Origin: Cliona cf. orientalis
Taxonomy: Eukaryota; Porifera; Demospongiae; Clionaida; Clionaidae
Assembly (NCBI GenBank): GCA_963930775.1
Contig: OZ005698.1
Coordinates: 8,872,501-8,936,500 of the forward strand
Reading direction: 5' to 3'
DNA: 64,000 nucleotides
How positions within the stretch are numbered: position 1 is the first letter of the stretch; each line of letters starts with the position of its first letter. Under the pieces are notes generated by a model that worked only from the letters and a program-made list of their open reading frames with translations, searched no databases and was not told the origin of the DNA. Positions 1 through 11,900 of this stretch are shown piece by piece. Position numbers and translations under genes: made by a program.

Positions 1-2205
1 ATAAAGAACTGAGAGAGATTGAAGAGTTAGAAGAAAATAGGGACGTAGTTGAGCCTTACTATGTCAAGAAAATGGTGTTTTCTTCAGGAGATGAGGAGGA
101 AGAGGAGAAGAGAGAGAGACAAGATACCGGAGCATATGAGCCTGTCAGAAGTCCGCTGTCTATTGATGGCGGTGGTGATGGGGAGGGGCCACATGAACCG
201 GATGTGGGCGGAGTCGAGGAGTACGTCATGATGGGATCAGTGATGAAGGGAGCGTGGGAGACTAATGCTGCTGAGGATGGCCGCAAAAATGTTGTCTCCT
301 GCAAGTCAAAAGCAGCGGATCAAGGTAAGGAGTTGAGTAGGGTAATATTGATTGATTCAGGGCCATAGCTAGCTATGCATGCCTGCATGATCACAAGTTG
401 CCCTGTTTATTGCACATCCAGTCAGCTAGCTGTAATATTTATCTGCAAATATTTGATCTCATAGTAATGCAGTATAAACATGTGACAAGCACGTAACATG
501 CATGTAAGCAGTAGTCATCGATTGCTTATCATCGCATAATCAGTCAAAATGGAACATGTCACATTTGCTTAGTACTATAATTATGGATCTTTATGCTAGT
601 TAGGTGTACATATAAGCACAGTATGTAAGGTGAGGAATGCTACCTTACACAGGTGTGAAAAACAGAATGACCCTGTATTTGAATAACTATACACTCTGAC
701 CGTGATATTTTTGACACTAGCTGATAGTGTGCATTGGCCCTAGCTGCCTGCAAGTATTGTCAACCAGTGCATAGCTAGGAAGCCTCGATAAGTTTCAATT
801 GTGAAACACTTGAAGAAATATTATGATTTCATACTTATAAGCTTCTTGTTGTGCTTTTGGGCGCTAAAAGTGATAGCTGCTTACACAATTTCCTATGTTT
901 TGGGGGGAGAGAGTAAACTAAAAGGAGGAACGGAGAGAGAGAGAGATGCTTGCTTGCTTATTTGCATTATGCAGAAGTGGGCGATAGTATGGTAGGTGTT
1001 TTTCAATAGAATCCTGTGGGAAATTGATAGCAAACATCAATTTTTATAGTACTATACTTAACAAATAACACGCATTTTCCCACTTTAAGTTTCATGAAAT
1101 TGGGAAATTGCAACATTGTATAATATTATGTTACACTTCTTTGAAAGCAAATAGCCACCACGCAGTTTCCTCGCTAGTGATGCGTGCTTTAATGTGAAGG
1201 CAGTCTAGTAGCACTATATATACATGCATGTATCGTATCTGTTGTCCACCTGCATGCATGGCTCATATATAGGAGGCTAGGTGCTTATTCAGCAGGTGTG
1301 GACTGGCTGGGTATACTAGCAGGGGCCAACAGTTCCTATTAATGGATAATAATCATAGTAGCCTTACTCACTGAGTCTATAATATAATATCACTAGCAGG
1401 TGCCATCGTTCTTTAATAATTTTATTAACCGTCTAGATAGTAGCCTTACTTGAGTTTCGCACTAAGAGTCTAGTCAGTGTTACACAGTAATATTTACTAT
1501 ACAGTGATGTTGCATGCATGACCTAGTGTAGCTTTTTGGAGATCAGTGTAACCGCATAAATTGCACAATCATAATAGGGTGCTGGTCCCTTGCTTTAAAA
1601 TAAGGAATATATTAATATAACATACTCACCTTTTAAAACTGCTAAGAGAGCACTCACTGTCTGGGGTGGAACCCACAGGCAGACAGTACTGGGATCGAGG
1701 AGTAAAATTAAAAAAAAATCCCTACACATATATAGTACCTAACATGTAACATGCATGTGCCGGGGGACAGCTGCATGCTAACCTGATATTTATTTTATTG
1801 GGAGGATGGTTGCAGCTGCCTGCCTCAAGGCTAAGCTATGTAGGGCTCCCGTGCATGCACGTACTGTATTAGGACAGTGGTGGTAAAACATCTAGCTGCA
1901 ATTGAGAGGGAGGAAGGAAATGGTCCCATGCCCCTGCCATGATTGTATACTCTTCCGCCATACGTGGTGTGATTTCTAACTACTATAAATAAAATTTACA
2001 AGGGGGAGGGGGTATTTGGTATTATTAGCTTGGTGTGTTTGGTTTTCCTGACAAAGATCATAGCATGCAAGGGCTGCAGGGACGGACTGAGTGTAAATAG
2101 TGAAAATACTTAGAGCCCATACAGTTTACATCAAAGGCACCTGCATGCATGCATCGTCCCCTTTGAGTGAAATATAATCTGGCAACATTCAACTGTTACT
2201 AACCA

Positions 2206-2297
<92 letters not shown>

Positions 2298-2593
2298 TCT
2301 CTCTTACTCTCTCACAGACCGTCCTGAAGAATCTTATGTTGAGATGCAGCCCGTTTCCCTGAGCAACCCCAACAGTCCAAGCCCGATCAGTGAAGACATT
2401 TCGCGAAATACCTACGAACTTGACGACGAGACTGAACCAGTGTACATTGAGATGAACCCGGAGGAGTTTGTGCCACCAACTAACAAGAATAACAATAAGC
2501 TCTACTATGCCTCTAAGGATCTTCTCTCGCACAGACCGGATCTGCAGGCCAAAAAAGTGAGTAGGCAGAGTAGAGTGTGTGTGTGGTATGTGT

Positions 2594-2629
<36 letters not shown>

Positions 2630-3461
2630 CAGACAGACTAACAGACAGGGAGAGGGGGAAGGGAGGGAGGAAGGGAGCGAGCTAGAGACACTAGATTAGA
2701 CGGACAGGGCAGCTGATGTTATTCCCTAGCTATCCTGCCTTAATTACTATATAATTGATCAATTACGTGGTTTGTAGTCGAAGGAAAGTTCAGGAATCCC
2801 TGGCATGTACGTAGTACTATATAATAATGGTTTCAGTTGGTGCTCCTGAGTCAGAGGAAAACAGGATGGCCTCACCTTTGCACCTTTACTTGATGAGAAG
2901 GAGTTATCCATTGTGATGAGATGTGATTAGTGAGCATTGTTGTGACGTTTTGGTAGTAGGGTTGGTTTGGATAGTGTTCCTGAATCAAAGGAAGTGGAAG
3001 CTACCTCTATTGTACCTTTATGTCTAAATAAGCTAAGTTCTGAGCTGAGGTAACAGTACTAGTGCAGTGCAGTCTTGTCAAGCAAAAGTATCAGTGTGAC
3101 ATTGTGGTGTTAGATTTGGTTCATGCCCTAGACTGGAAGCTACCTTTATACCTCAACGAGGGGGAGTTACCCATTCAGATTACATATGATTTCACAATGT
3201 CATGACATTGTATATTATGGTATATACTGCTCTCTCTTATTGTTCCCATGGCGATTACTACACTGACACTACCAGTTCAAACGTAACCAACTAACAGTGA
3301 TTTAATCAGGAAATAGTTGTGCTTTAGTTAATTACCTGCGTAGGGGGTGGGGCTTCTTGGCTTACATTACCTACCGCTTACGGAAAGTTCACAAATCATT
3401 TGTTGCTGTTCTCATGTTGCAGAAAAAATCCAAGAAGCTCTTCCACGTCGGAAGAAAGTGA
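1..3461 (+). CDS. C-terminal part of a tyrosine-motif docking protein (PI3K-recruiting type), 5' partial
   Basis: Three exons fit: <1-324, 2318-2556 and 3423-3461 (stop TGA). Phases agree at both introns (GTAAGG..ACAG, GTGAGT..GCAG). The frame is open from base 3, so the gene starts left of the window or in an earlier exon. No folded domain is visible. The chain is acidic (a run of five Glu near 'SSGDEEEEE') and rich in tyrosines in short linear motifs. Three are YxxM (YVMM, YVEM, YIEM), the class bound by the SH2 domains of PI3K p85; YEPV, YELD and YYAS are also present. It ends in a basic tail (KKSKKLFHVGRK). I infer the cytoplasmic tail of a receptor or an IRS/GAB/DOK-like adaptor, but the N-terminal domain that would decide this lies outside the window. 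The 2-kb first intron is long for this neighbourhood and ends in a long CT repeat. Confidence 0.6.
2208..2294. repeat. (CT)n microsatellite ending at a 3' splice site
   Basis: About 43 uninterrupted CT units lie in intron 1 of the first gene. They are followed by two degenerate CTCTTA units and the CACAG acceptor, so the repeat also serves as the polypyrimidine tract. Confidence 0.95.
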
Positions 3462-4100
3462 CGGAATCAAATCAAACTGATAATTATTGTAGTATACATA
3501 CAGGTCTGTCGAAAGAGAGCTGGCCTCTCATTTCACTTCTTAATTTTATCAATCCACATATTCATCAGCTTTTCATATAATATTATAGCACACATCACCT
3601 TGCCCATTCACGCTGCCTTTCTACTTTATATTTACAATCATACATTGTTTATGTTATTCTTCGGTTAAACTAACTTGTAATGATTATTATTCTTCGTTTG
3701 TTTGTGTACTTGTTGCTACTTTGGTGTGATGATTTTTTTGTGGATGTACACATGAACACCCACAATAATAATAATTAATTAATTTTGTGCAATGATGCTT
3801 AAGGCATACTTGTACATACATATCAGTTGATCATGCATGCAAAGCTAATTAATGAACTACAGTGTTACAATTAATTAATTAATTAATTAATGGTTGCCTT
3901 ACAAAATTAACATTATGTAAGTAATTAATGTTGACTAACGACTCGTTAGCTATAATCACAGACTGGCCAGAAATTAAGATGGACTAAAAAATTGGCTAAT
4001 GAGCCTTGTGTATAACTGACTATACAGAACTGCAACTTTGCATCCTATAATCCATTGTGATCTATAAATAGAATAATCTAAAAATAGGGATCTATAATGA
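3462..4100. other. Convergent 3' intergenic region
   Basis: This AT-rich stretch lies between two convergent genes. It holds short TTAA/ATTA repeats (about 3771-3783 and 3870-3892). I see no gene in it. Confidence 0.7.
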
Positions 4101-5218
4101 TTAGCGCTGTGGTGGGCGTGGAAGTCCCGTTCTAGTTGAGTGTATGGGAACTTTGACCCCTGGATGTTGTCCCTTGACCCCTGGTGGAGGCTGGAGGACT
4201 GGCTCCTTGAGAACATTCTCCATCATCTCTCTGTACTCCTCCGTGAAGTAGCGATCGGAGTCGATCGTCTGAGACAAGTCGGAAAGTTTGATCATCACAT
4301 TGTCTCCTTCCAGCTTGATGTGGTGCACCCTCTATAATTAATGTAATAATAATTATTATACGCATCACAGGACCTGTTATCACTGTACAAATTTTACTGA
4401 AGCTTTATTGGGTTTGCATGAGGCTGGTATCTACAGAGCTACATACGCAGAAATTTTCTTATTATGAACACGAATGCAAGCCTCCATCTATATAATATAT
4501 AATATTATACACTAGAACTACCATGTACCAACACCAGTGTATCAGGCCTACTCTCAACATTACATTGAAAACTGAAAATTTTAACGAGATTGGCTAAGAA
4601 TTGACACTACCACAATCCTGTGGTTGTTGAATCTATGTCACTACCGGAGTCCACTCATGCCATACCAGCTTGCCATGGCCAGGGCTAGACCAGGAGAGCT
4701 AGACTAGGCCAGGGCCTCACCTGTTTCACTCCCTTGGAGCAGTTGTGTTTCAGCTTCTTGGGGTTCATGGGGTCAAAGGCCGTGTAGAGGCTCTCGCCCG
4801 TGTCCAGGGTGATGGTGTGCTTATGCCACGGACATACCACACACAACCGGCCGTGGGAGTCCTGCATATATAATATAGTGAAAAGACATTAATTTTATTT
4901 ATAAGTAATGCGACCGTGATTGAGATTTAACGATGTACCTCAATATCTCCTAATTCAAGTGGACCACCTGCGTCTGTGAGAAGTAATATTATGATAGAAT
5001 GATACTTTGACATAGATATACTATTAATTGTGTCAGTAATGAATTTGCTTGGTCAACTTACGATAGCAGAAGTGGTCCATAGCGTAGATCTGCCTTTTGA
5101 TATGAAAGACCACCACCACTCTCTCCTCCACTGTGATCCTCTTCCTCCCCAGCTGCTCCAGCTCCTTCAGGGAGCAGGCAAACTGATAGCCCTTGTCTCC
5201 TCCCTGTCTTTCAGCCAT
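4101..5218 (-). CDS. RFESD: Rieske [2Fe-2S] domain-containing protein
   Basis: Four exons on the minus strand: 5062-5218, 4939-4973, 4721-4861 and 4101-4331 (187 aa). All junctions are GT-AG and in phase. A small soluble Rieske ferredoxin fold is expected, with a [2Fe-2S] cluster held by two Cys and two His. The first ligand pair appears when exons 1 and 2 are joined (C-Y-H-A-G-G-P-L), with the His codon split by the intron. The second is CPWHKHTITLDTGE in exon 3. Length is close to the vertebrate RFESD family (about 157 aa), with a proline-rich C-terminal extension. It is most like RFESD and the Rieske module of related oxygenases. No hydrolase or oxygenase partner domain is present, so an electron-transfer role is inferred. 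The start MAERQGGDKGY is the only upstream ATG in frame. The gene is divergent from Deltex. Confidence 0.88.
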
Positions 5219-5276
5219 TGTATCAGTTGGACTTCACCCTTTACCAAACAAGCCCCGCCTTCTAAATTAATGCGTG

Positions 5277-5288
5277 TGCGCATGCGCA
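5277..5288. promoter_or_regulatory. NRF1-type palindrome between RFESD and Deltex
   Basis: TGCGCATGCGCA is the consensus NRF1 site (YGCGCAYGCGCR). It sits in the 179-bp gap between two divergent start codons, a typical place for a shared CpG-type promoter. Confidence 0.6.
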
Positions 5289-5397
5289 ATAATGAGCAGA
5301 ATAGATTACGTTTTCTGGGAACAAATCCAGGGAAATCCCCTATACATTTTCTTCATAAACAGCACAGTCATCGTTTTTGAGAAGCTACTCAGTGGCG

Positions 5398-8300
5398 ATG
5401 GCCGTGTCCTCGACGAGCTGTGTGTACTGGGAATGGCAGAGAGACGATGGCGGATTCAGTCCCTATCCCCCCAACAACTCCAACGCCATAGAGGCTGCCA
5501 ACCACGCCGGTCTGAGCGGACACAACTCAGGCACATACACCATAGACTTTGCCAGGATGATTCAGCGAAAGAACGCTACAGGTATTAAAAGTCTGTTTAC
5601 ATGTTGGCCGATATAATATGAGCAAATTAAAGCTTTTTGGCTTCACAACAGCCAATATCATGTGTGGGGTCAAGTGGCACCCAATTTTTCGTGTGCTATA
5701 ATATTGTGACAGGATTTTAGGTCACCATATTAAATAATAATATTATTATGATTGAAAATTTAATATTCGCGGTGCGTCCCATGCATATTTTTACAAATCC
5801 ATGACAATACACATGATCGTGTTCAGTAGGAATGATGCATAAATTGTGTCTTCTTTTTTTTAGGATATGAGAGACAAGTGAAGCGCCAAATGATAGTGCT
5901 TCCCTCCACCCCAGACATCACTGCCTACTGGACGTGGAAAGAGCACGGATCGAACTTTGTCCTCTACGACATCCAGTCCTCGGTGGATATAGAGCTGGCC
6001 TTTTTGAACAGCTACCCCAGTCTCGATCTATCCAAGTACGCTAGCAGGCTACCGTACACTATCGATTTCAATAAAATGGAGCAAACTAGACACCATTACA
6101 ATACGAGAAGAAGGATCCAAAGATGTCCGCTGCCTGCTGGTTTCTCCCTCCAGAGTCTTCTGGCTCTTGCACCAGGGCTGACAGGTTCAGCAAGTTTAGT
6201 GAGTAGTGGTGGTGGTGGTGTGACAATGCCTCATGGCACAAGTGGTACGGGAGGAGGAGGAGGAGGGGGAGGGGGAGGGTTTGCTGCATTTCCTGGATAC
6301 GGCTCCGGTCCTGTCCCCACCCCTGCTGCCCCTGTAATGATGAATTCTGGCATGCCACCCGGGCCCCCTGCTGGAATGGTGAATTATGCTCCTTCAGTTC
6401 CCCTTTCTGCCCCCTATGGGGGCCATGTGATGAAATCTGGTGGAATTTCTACCTCCACCCCATATTCATTATCAGGGCCCACCCCTTCATTATCTACCAC
6501 ACACATGAGTAAATCTGGTGTGGTGGCTGCATCATCATCCACTCCTGCTACTATTAACTCCATGACAACAGGGGCTGTCCCTTCATTTCCCTTTGCCCCC
6601 GGAGGACATGTGACTGTGGCAAAACCTACCACTAGTGGTGGCTTGACCTCAACAGGTAGCTCCAGAACAAGTGGAAGAAAGACAAAAACGCTAGCTGTAC
6701 TGGGAGCAGCTATTCCTGCACCGGTGTCTTCAACCAGTCACTCTGTACGTGCAGCTCCAATCTCTACAGCTGCTGCTGTACATGTACCTACTTACACTGG
6801 TAGCACGACAAGCTCATCATCAGCCTTCACTCTCCCTCCTTCCTCGGCTAAAGCTTCGCTTGCTTCAGCAACGACGTCGACTGGTGCAATTTCTCCACAG
6901 AAACGAAGAAGAAAGAACAAAACTGCGTCCAATTACACAGGACACTCCTCTGGAGCGGCACCTTCTTCTATGTCGTCAGTTACGGCTACTTCTAGTTCTA
7001 AAGGTGGATCATCCATTGGCACAGCGGCAGCTATTAGGACGGAAAAATCCAAGGCAAGGGGAAGAAGAACGAGAGAGAAAAAGGGAGCAGCTGCCAAGAG
7101 TGGTGGAGGAGGGTCGAAGGATTATGGTGATGAGACCTCAAAGTATGCGCGCAAGAAGAAAAAGCTAAAGAAGGGAGAAGATGGGGTGAGTAAACTGACA
7201 GCTGCTCTGCGAGTCAGCGTTAGCGTAGATAAACTATGTTATTGTGCTTTCAGTATGCATTGTAATTGGGTGAAATCACTCGCAGACCTAATAGGCTACA
7301 GTGTATGTGCATGTAGTGTAGATCCCAAAACACAAACTTTCAAAGGCAATAAGACATGCATACATGCGTATCTGAGCTGCCCTGAGCGGGAATTTGCCTC
7401 GCAATTTAGAATTGGCCACTTGTACAAATGCACACACACATACACACACACAGCCCTGTCCCATCTGCATGAGCCAACTGAGTGAAGACTCTGGATTTGG
7501 GGATGACGATGACCAAGGCTCCACTCCATCAGCTCTCAACGTCTGCAAACTCCGGAAGTGTGGTCACATGTTGCATCACCCCTGCCTCGTCATGTACATC
7601 AAGAATTCTTCAAATGTAAGAGTGAGGAAAGAAGAGAAGGAGGGAGAGAGAGAGGGAGGAGAGGGGGGTGGGGGAGAGAGAGACAGAGAAGGACAGATAG
7701 AGAGCTCTGATAGAGGGAGATGGAGAGAAAATTTACCTTCTCCTTTTTTTTCAGAGTGGCTTTCAATGTCCTACTTGCAAGAAGTCCTACGGTGTGAAGA
7801 CGGGTGACATGCCAGATGGTCAAATGAGTGTCAGAACTCTTCCATCACAGCAGCTGCCCGGCCATGAGGGCTACAGCACCATCGAGATCACCTACAACTT
7901 CCGTCCTGGAGTCTACGTAAGTCACAAAATGATTAATCCAAACCTTAAATAGTGATATTCTTCTTTACAGAATGGTAGGAGGTACAATGCTTCTGCTTTT
8001 CCTCGAACGTGCTACCTTCCAGACTCACCTAAAGGACAAAAGGTCAACACAATGCATGCTTTTATTAATTTTTTGGAGGGGGACCAATTAAGGTTTCAGA
8101 TACTTTCCTGCTACAGCCAAATACAGTATTTGTTGCTAATAAGCATTGCTTATATTTTTCCTGACCATAATAATATTGGACATAATTAAATTTTGTTTTA
8201 CAAGTATATGAGATGTTATTATAAACCATTTCTATAGGTGCTGAAGTTGCTACGAGTAGCCTGGGAGAGACGACTGACCTTCACCATCGGTACTTCAGTC

Positions 8301-8597
8301 ACATCAGGAATGACCAACACGGTGGTATGGAACGAAATCCACCACAAAACCACAATCCAGAACTATTCCGGTCACGGGTACCCGGATCCAAACTACCTGG
8401 ACAGGGTGATGCTGGAGCTGGCGGCACAAGGGGTCACAGAGGACAGCGGGGAGAGTGATAACGAACAGGGGTCTTCCTCGTCCTCCAGTGAAGATGAGGA
8501 AGAGGTTGTAGTGGTGGGCAGGGCCAACAGGGGAGGGGGAGAGACGAAAGCGAGAGCTATAGTGCTTGATGAATCCTCAGATGACAGTGACTTGTAG
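5398..8597 (+). CDS. DTX: Deltex-family E3 ubiquitin ligase
   Basis: Six exons: 5398-5581, 5864-7185, 7454-7615, 7755-7916, 7971-8042 and 8238-8597 (753 aa). Two WWE domains open the protein (about residues 8-75 and 80-150, with [10 protein letters not shown] and AYWTWKEHG); in Deltex these bind Notch ankyrin repeats or ADP-ribose. A long Ser/Thr/Gly/Pro-rich linker with basic patches follows (to about residue 500). Then comes a RING finger ([18 protein letters not shown]), directly followed by the Deltex C-terminal domain with [14 protein letters not shown] and the [15 protein letters not shown] core. Family knowledge gives Notch-pathway and PARP-linked ubiquitination. The last 50 residues form a Ser/Asp/Glu tail that I do not recall in vertebrate DTX1/2/4, which end soon after this domain. 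The start ATG at 5398 places WWE1 immediately at the N-terminus, as in the family. Confidence 0.95.
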
Positions 8598-8945
8598 TGT
8601 TGCATAGAAATTACTATGAAAAAATTCTAGCTACATGACATTGTATCTTACTTTTCTCATCTACTATAGCTAGTAAACTATCAACCCTTTTACCAAGATT
8701 TCCGATTTCATCTTTTGCTTAACACGATGTCTAGTGATGTAGCTGCCAAAATCAGTGTTATTAAAGCTGTATAAAGTTGAGTTTGTGTTCTTTCATCCCT
8801 CCTTTAATTTTGTGTTTGCTGTTAGGTTTGTCACATTTAGTTAGTACCGTGAAAATTTAGTCTTGTAAAAAATTTTATTTGTGGTTATACAATAATGTAT
8901 TGTATTGTGATAATCTTATGACAAAGAATTATGGTGTGTGATCGA
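8598..8945. other. Convergent 3' ends of Deltex and MTBP
   Basis: This is an AT-rich intergenic stretch with an ATTAAA-like signal near 8760 for the plus-strand gene. No coding signal is visible. Confidence 0.6.
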
Positions 8946-11900
8946 TTATGTGTTATCGGGACAAACCACACGTCCGACATTCAGTTGGACCACCCTCTTC
9001 ATCTCCTCGGTAACGACCTTTCGACCTGTCAACTGCTTCAAATCCTACAGTAAACAATCATTATGTCATAATTGATCTACATGGCCCTATAGCAGCATTA
9101 TGACAGGCTAGAGCCTGGGTTGATTGCAAAAAAAAAAAAAAAAACTTTCAAGATTAGTGCCTTACGTTTAGGAAATGCTTGCTGACGTTGAATAGCTTGG
9201 TGTAGTACTGCTTGAAGAGAGGGTGCTCGCGAGAAACGCCATTCTTCTTCAACACACTAACAACACTCTCGCCCAATTGCTGCAATAGTAACACAAAATA
9301 GTAACTGTTGAAATTTATGCATAATAATAGCCAAATAGCCTGTGAAAAAGAAGTTAGGTCTATGATATTATGGGGTTGAGGGCCATTGTATGTATTCGGT
9401 GAAATTGAAGAAATATCTTAATTTTGGTGCATGGAAATATCGATAGATTTGTGACTTACTGCTTTCAGCGATTTCTCCTTTTTCTTATCACCATCACTCC
9501 TTCTCTTCTTCTTGGCATCACTGCCACCATCACTGAGAGACGTGCTCCCTTTCATTGAGTCTGACAGCCTTTTCTTTAGCCGCGGGCTCCTCCGCAGGGC
9601 AGGGGCAGGGCTACCAACACCACCAGCCGACAGACCTTCACTGGTACCAGCACAAGGCAGAGTGGAGGGAGAGAGAACAGAGGAACAAGTCTCCATGGCA
9701 ACGGAAGAGTCTCCACCCACTTCCTGATCCGTACCTGCACCATCATTTTCTTGCATACCTTCTTCATATAATTCTGTAGTAGTCCTCAATTTTCCTTTTA
9801 TGGGTAACGTCATAACTCCCTCCTCAATTGCTTGATTCTGATTGGTCGCATTGGCTGCAGTCTGTTGGACGACCAGTGGCCTCCTAGTAGAACACTTTGA
9901 TGCTTTAGTTTGAAGACTGGTCTCCTTACTCTTGCTAGTTGGAGGTGGCATAGATTTGTTTTGTCCCTTATGTGAAGAAAGTGATAATGGTAGTCTCGTA
10001 ATCTTCACTGTCGGACTTTTCACCAGCTTCACGTCGCTTCTTGGAAAATTCAGACTTCTCCGAGATTTCAACATACCTTCCCCTTCACTCCTTCCTCCTC
10101 TCTCCTTCTCCCTCCTCCTTCCCAAATTCTCACCACCTTCAGCTCCATTTTCCTTATCTTCCATCACCATCTTCGCTCTCTCCTCCTCTCCTTTACTACC
10201 ACCTTCCGTACTCTTTCTCTTTCCTTGCTCCTCATTCTCCCTCTCTTTCTGTTGCTTCTTGTTATTCTGCAGCTGTACCTCTTTGAGTCTTCTTGACTGT
10301 CTCTGGTCCCTCTCAGCCCTCGGAGTGCTGACATTGCTGCAGTGCCCCGCCCTCTCGCTGATTAGGCAGCGCTGTTGGATCTTTGTCCACTTGGTGTCCT
10401 GTGAAGTGTCCTCGTTTGTAAGGCAGTAGCTGAGATGAGAAAACAAGTTTCGTGCAACTGATATTTGAAGATTGCATGCCTAAAATCCAGGAGTGTACTT
10501 ACTGTACTCCATGGTATTGTCTCTTACTGCTCGGGGTACTGGAGATGATCGTGTCGTAAGATACATCAGACAAGGCTGAAAAATGAAAATTTTGGTTCAA
10601 CAATACATTATGGCTCTAAAGTACACAATTTACCTGGATTATGTACCCTAGTCACTTGGGAAGAATCTCTCTGTAAGAAAATTACAACATTCAACAATCT
10701 TCGCTAAGTATAGAATTTGTCTATATTATTGTCATGTGACTGGTTACCATGGTGATGGGAGAGAGGTCAGAGTTGGTGGGGAGACCTTCGCTAGTGAAGC
10801 AGCTTAGGACGTCTGTGATGCTGACGGACTCCGAAAGACTGGCCACACCCACTGGGGGAGGGGCCACCATCTGACCAAACATGAGGTCTGGAGTTGTCAG
10901 GCGACGAATCATTTTCCTAAGTGAACAAAATCACATAATATTGTAAATGCCTGTATCACCATGTATCGTGCCGTGCATCATAACGTATATCAAGCTCTGG
11001 ATGTTGGCCCACCTTTGTATCCATTCGTGTGTTTTGAGAGCTTTCATCTCAATACTCTCAGATGGTGGCACAGAGAGCTCTGCAATTATTATTAATTAAT
11101 GGGGAAAACCCTCCAATTATAGATTACAGCACTATTTATAGCTGCCATGCATGTATTACCGTGATGAAGAGTGGAGAGCCTGTTGTGGATGTCCGATGGA
11201 GAGCAGGGTGAGTCGGTCGGGGAGAAGGGCGAGTCTGGCGGAGTGAGAAGGAGAGGGAGAGAGAATTCAAATTCATCTTCATCTGTGTATGTAGGAGAGT
11301 ATATGAGTGCATGTGTATTATAGACCCCCCTCCAAAAAAAAAAAAATTAAAAAAATTCTGGATCAGCTTATAAAACTATAGAACACTCGTACCACAATCA
11401 TCTGCAATTTGTAGACCTCCAGCTTTCAGTTCGACAAAGACACTGGAGTCGATTGCCTCTGGTCTCCATAGAAACCAAGCATCATATGACCACCTATCAT
11501 CATCATCATCATCATCAGCGATGTCACCTCTATTAGGGAGAATAAGGAGCAGGGGACCTGTCTCATAAGCAGCCAATGGAGATATGCTCTTCTCTGTGTG
11601 TGTGAGAGTGAGAGAGAGACATAATTTTTCAGCTCTTAGGCAATATTCCGTCCTCCTTACCTGAAGGAATGACCTCTCCTCCCTCCTCTAGTCCCGAGAC
11701 GTGGTCCAGCCAGTTGGCCGTGGTGGCCCCTCCCCCTCCCTGCTGACGTTGCAGCTGCTGCTGCTGTGACTCCCCAAGGCTCTCGTCCAGCTGACAGAGA
11801 CACATGATATACGCAACATTCTAAAATGAAACAACATACAATCATCGATATTTATTATAATATTATACTCAGTACCTACATGTACCAGCTTCAAACTGAC

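Noticed and set aside
2131-2532. Minus-strand frame of Arg/Glu repeats opposite the first gene
   Set aside because: It is the reverse of a CT repeat plus the antisense of a well-supported exon.
9126-9144. A-rich run in an MTBP intron as the tail of an inserted retrocopy
   Set aside because: No flanking element, target duplication or gene similarity is visible; it is a short homopolymer only.
9932-10429. Plus-strand Leu/Ser-rich frame opposite the large MTBP exon
   Set aside because: It is antisense to a long charged linker, whose complement gives stop-poor hydrophobic sequence.
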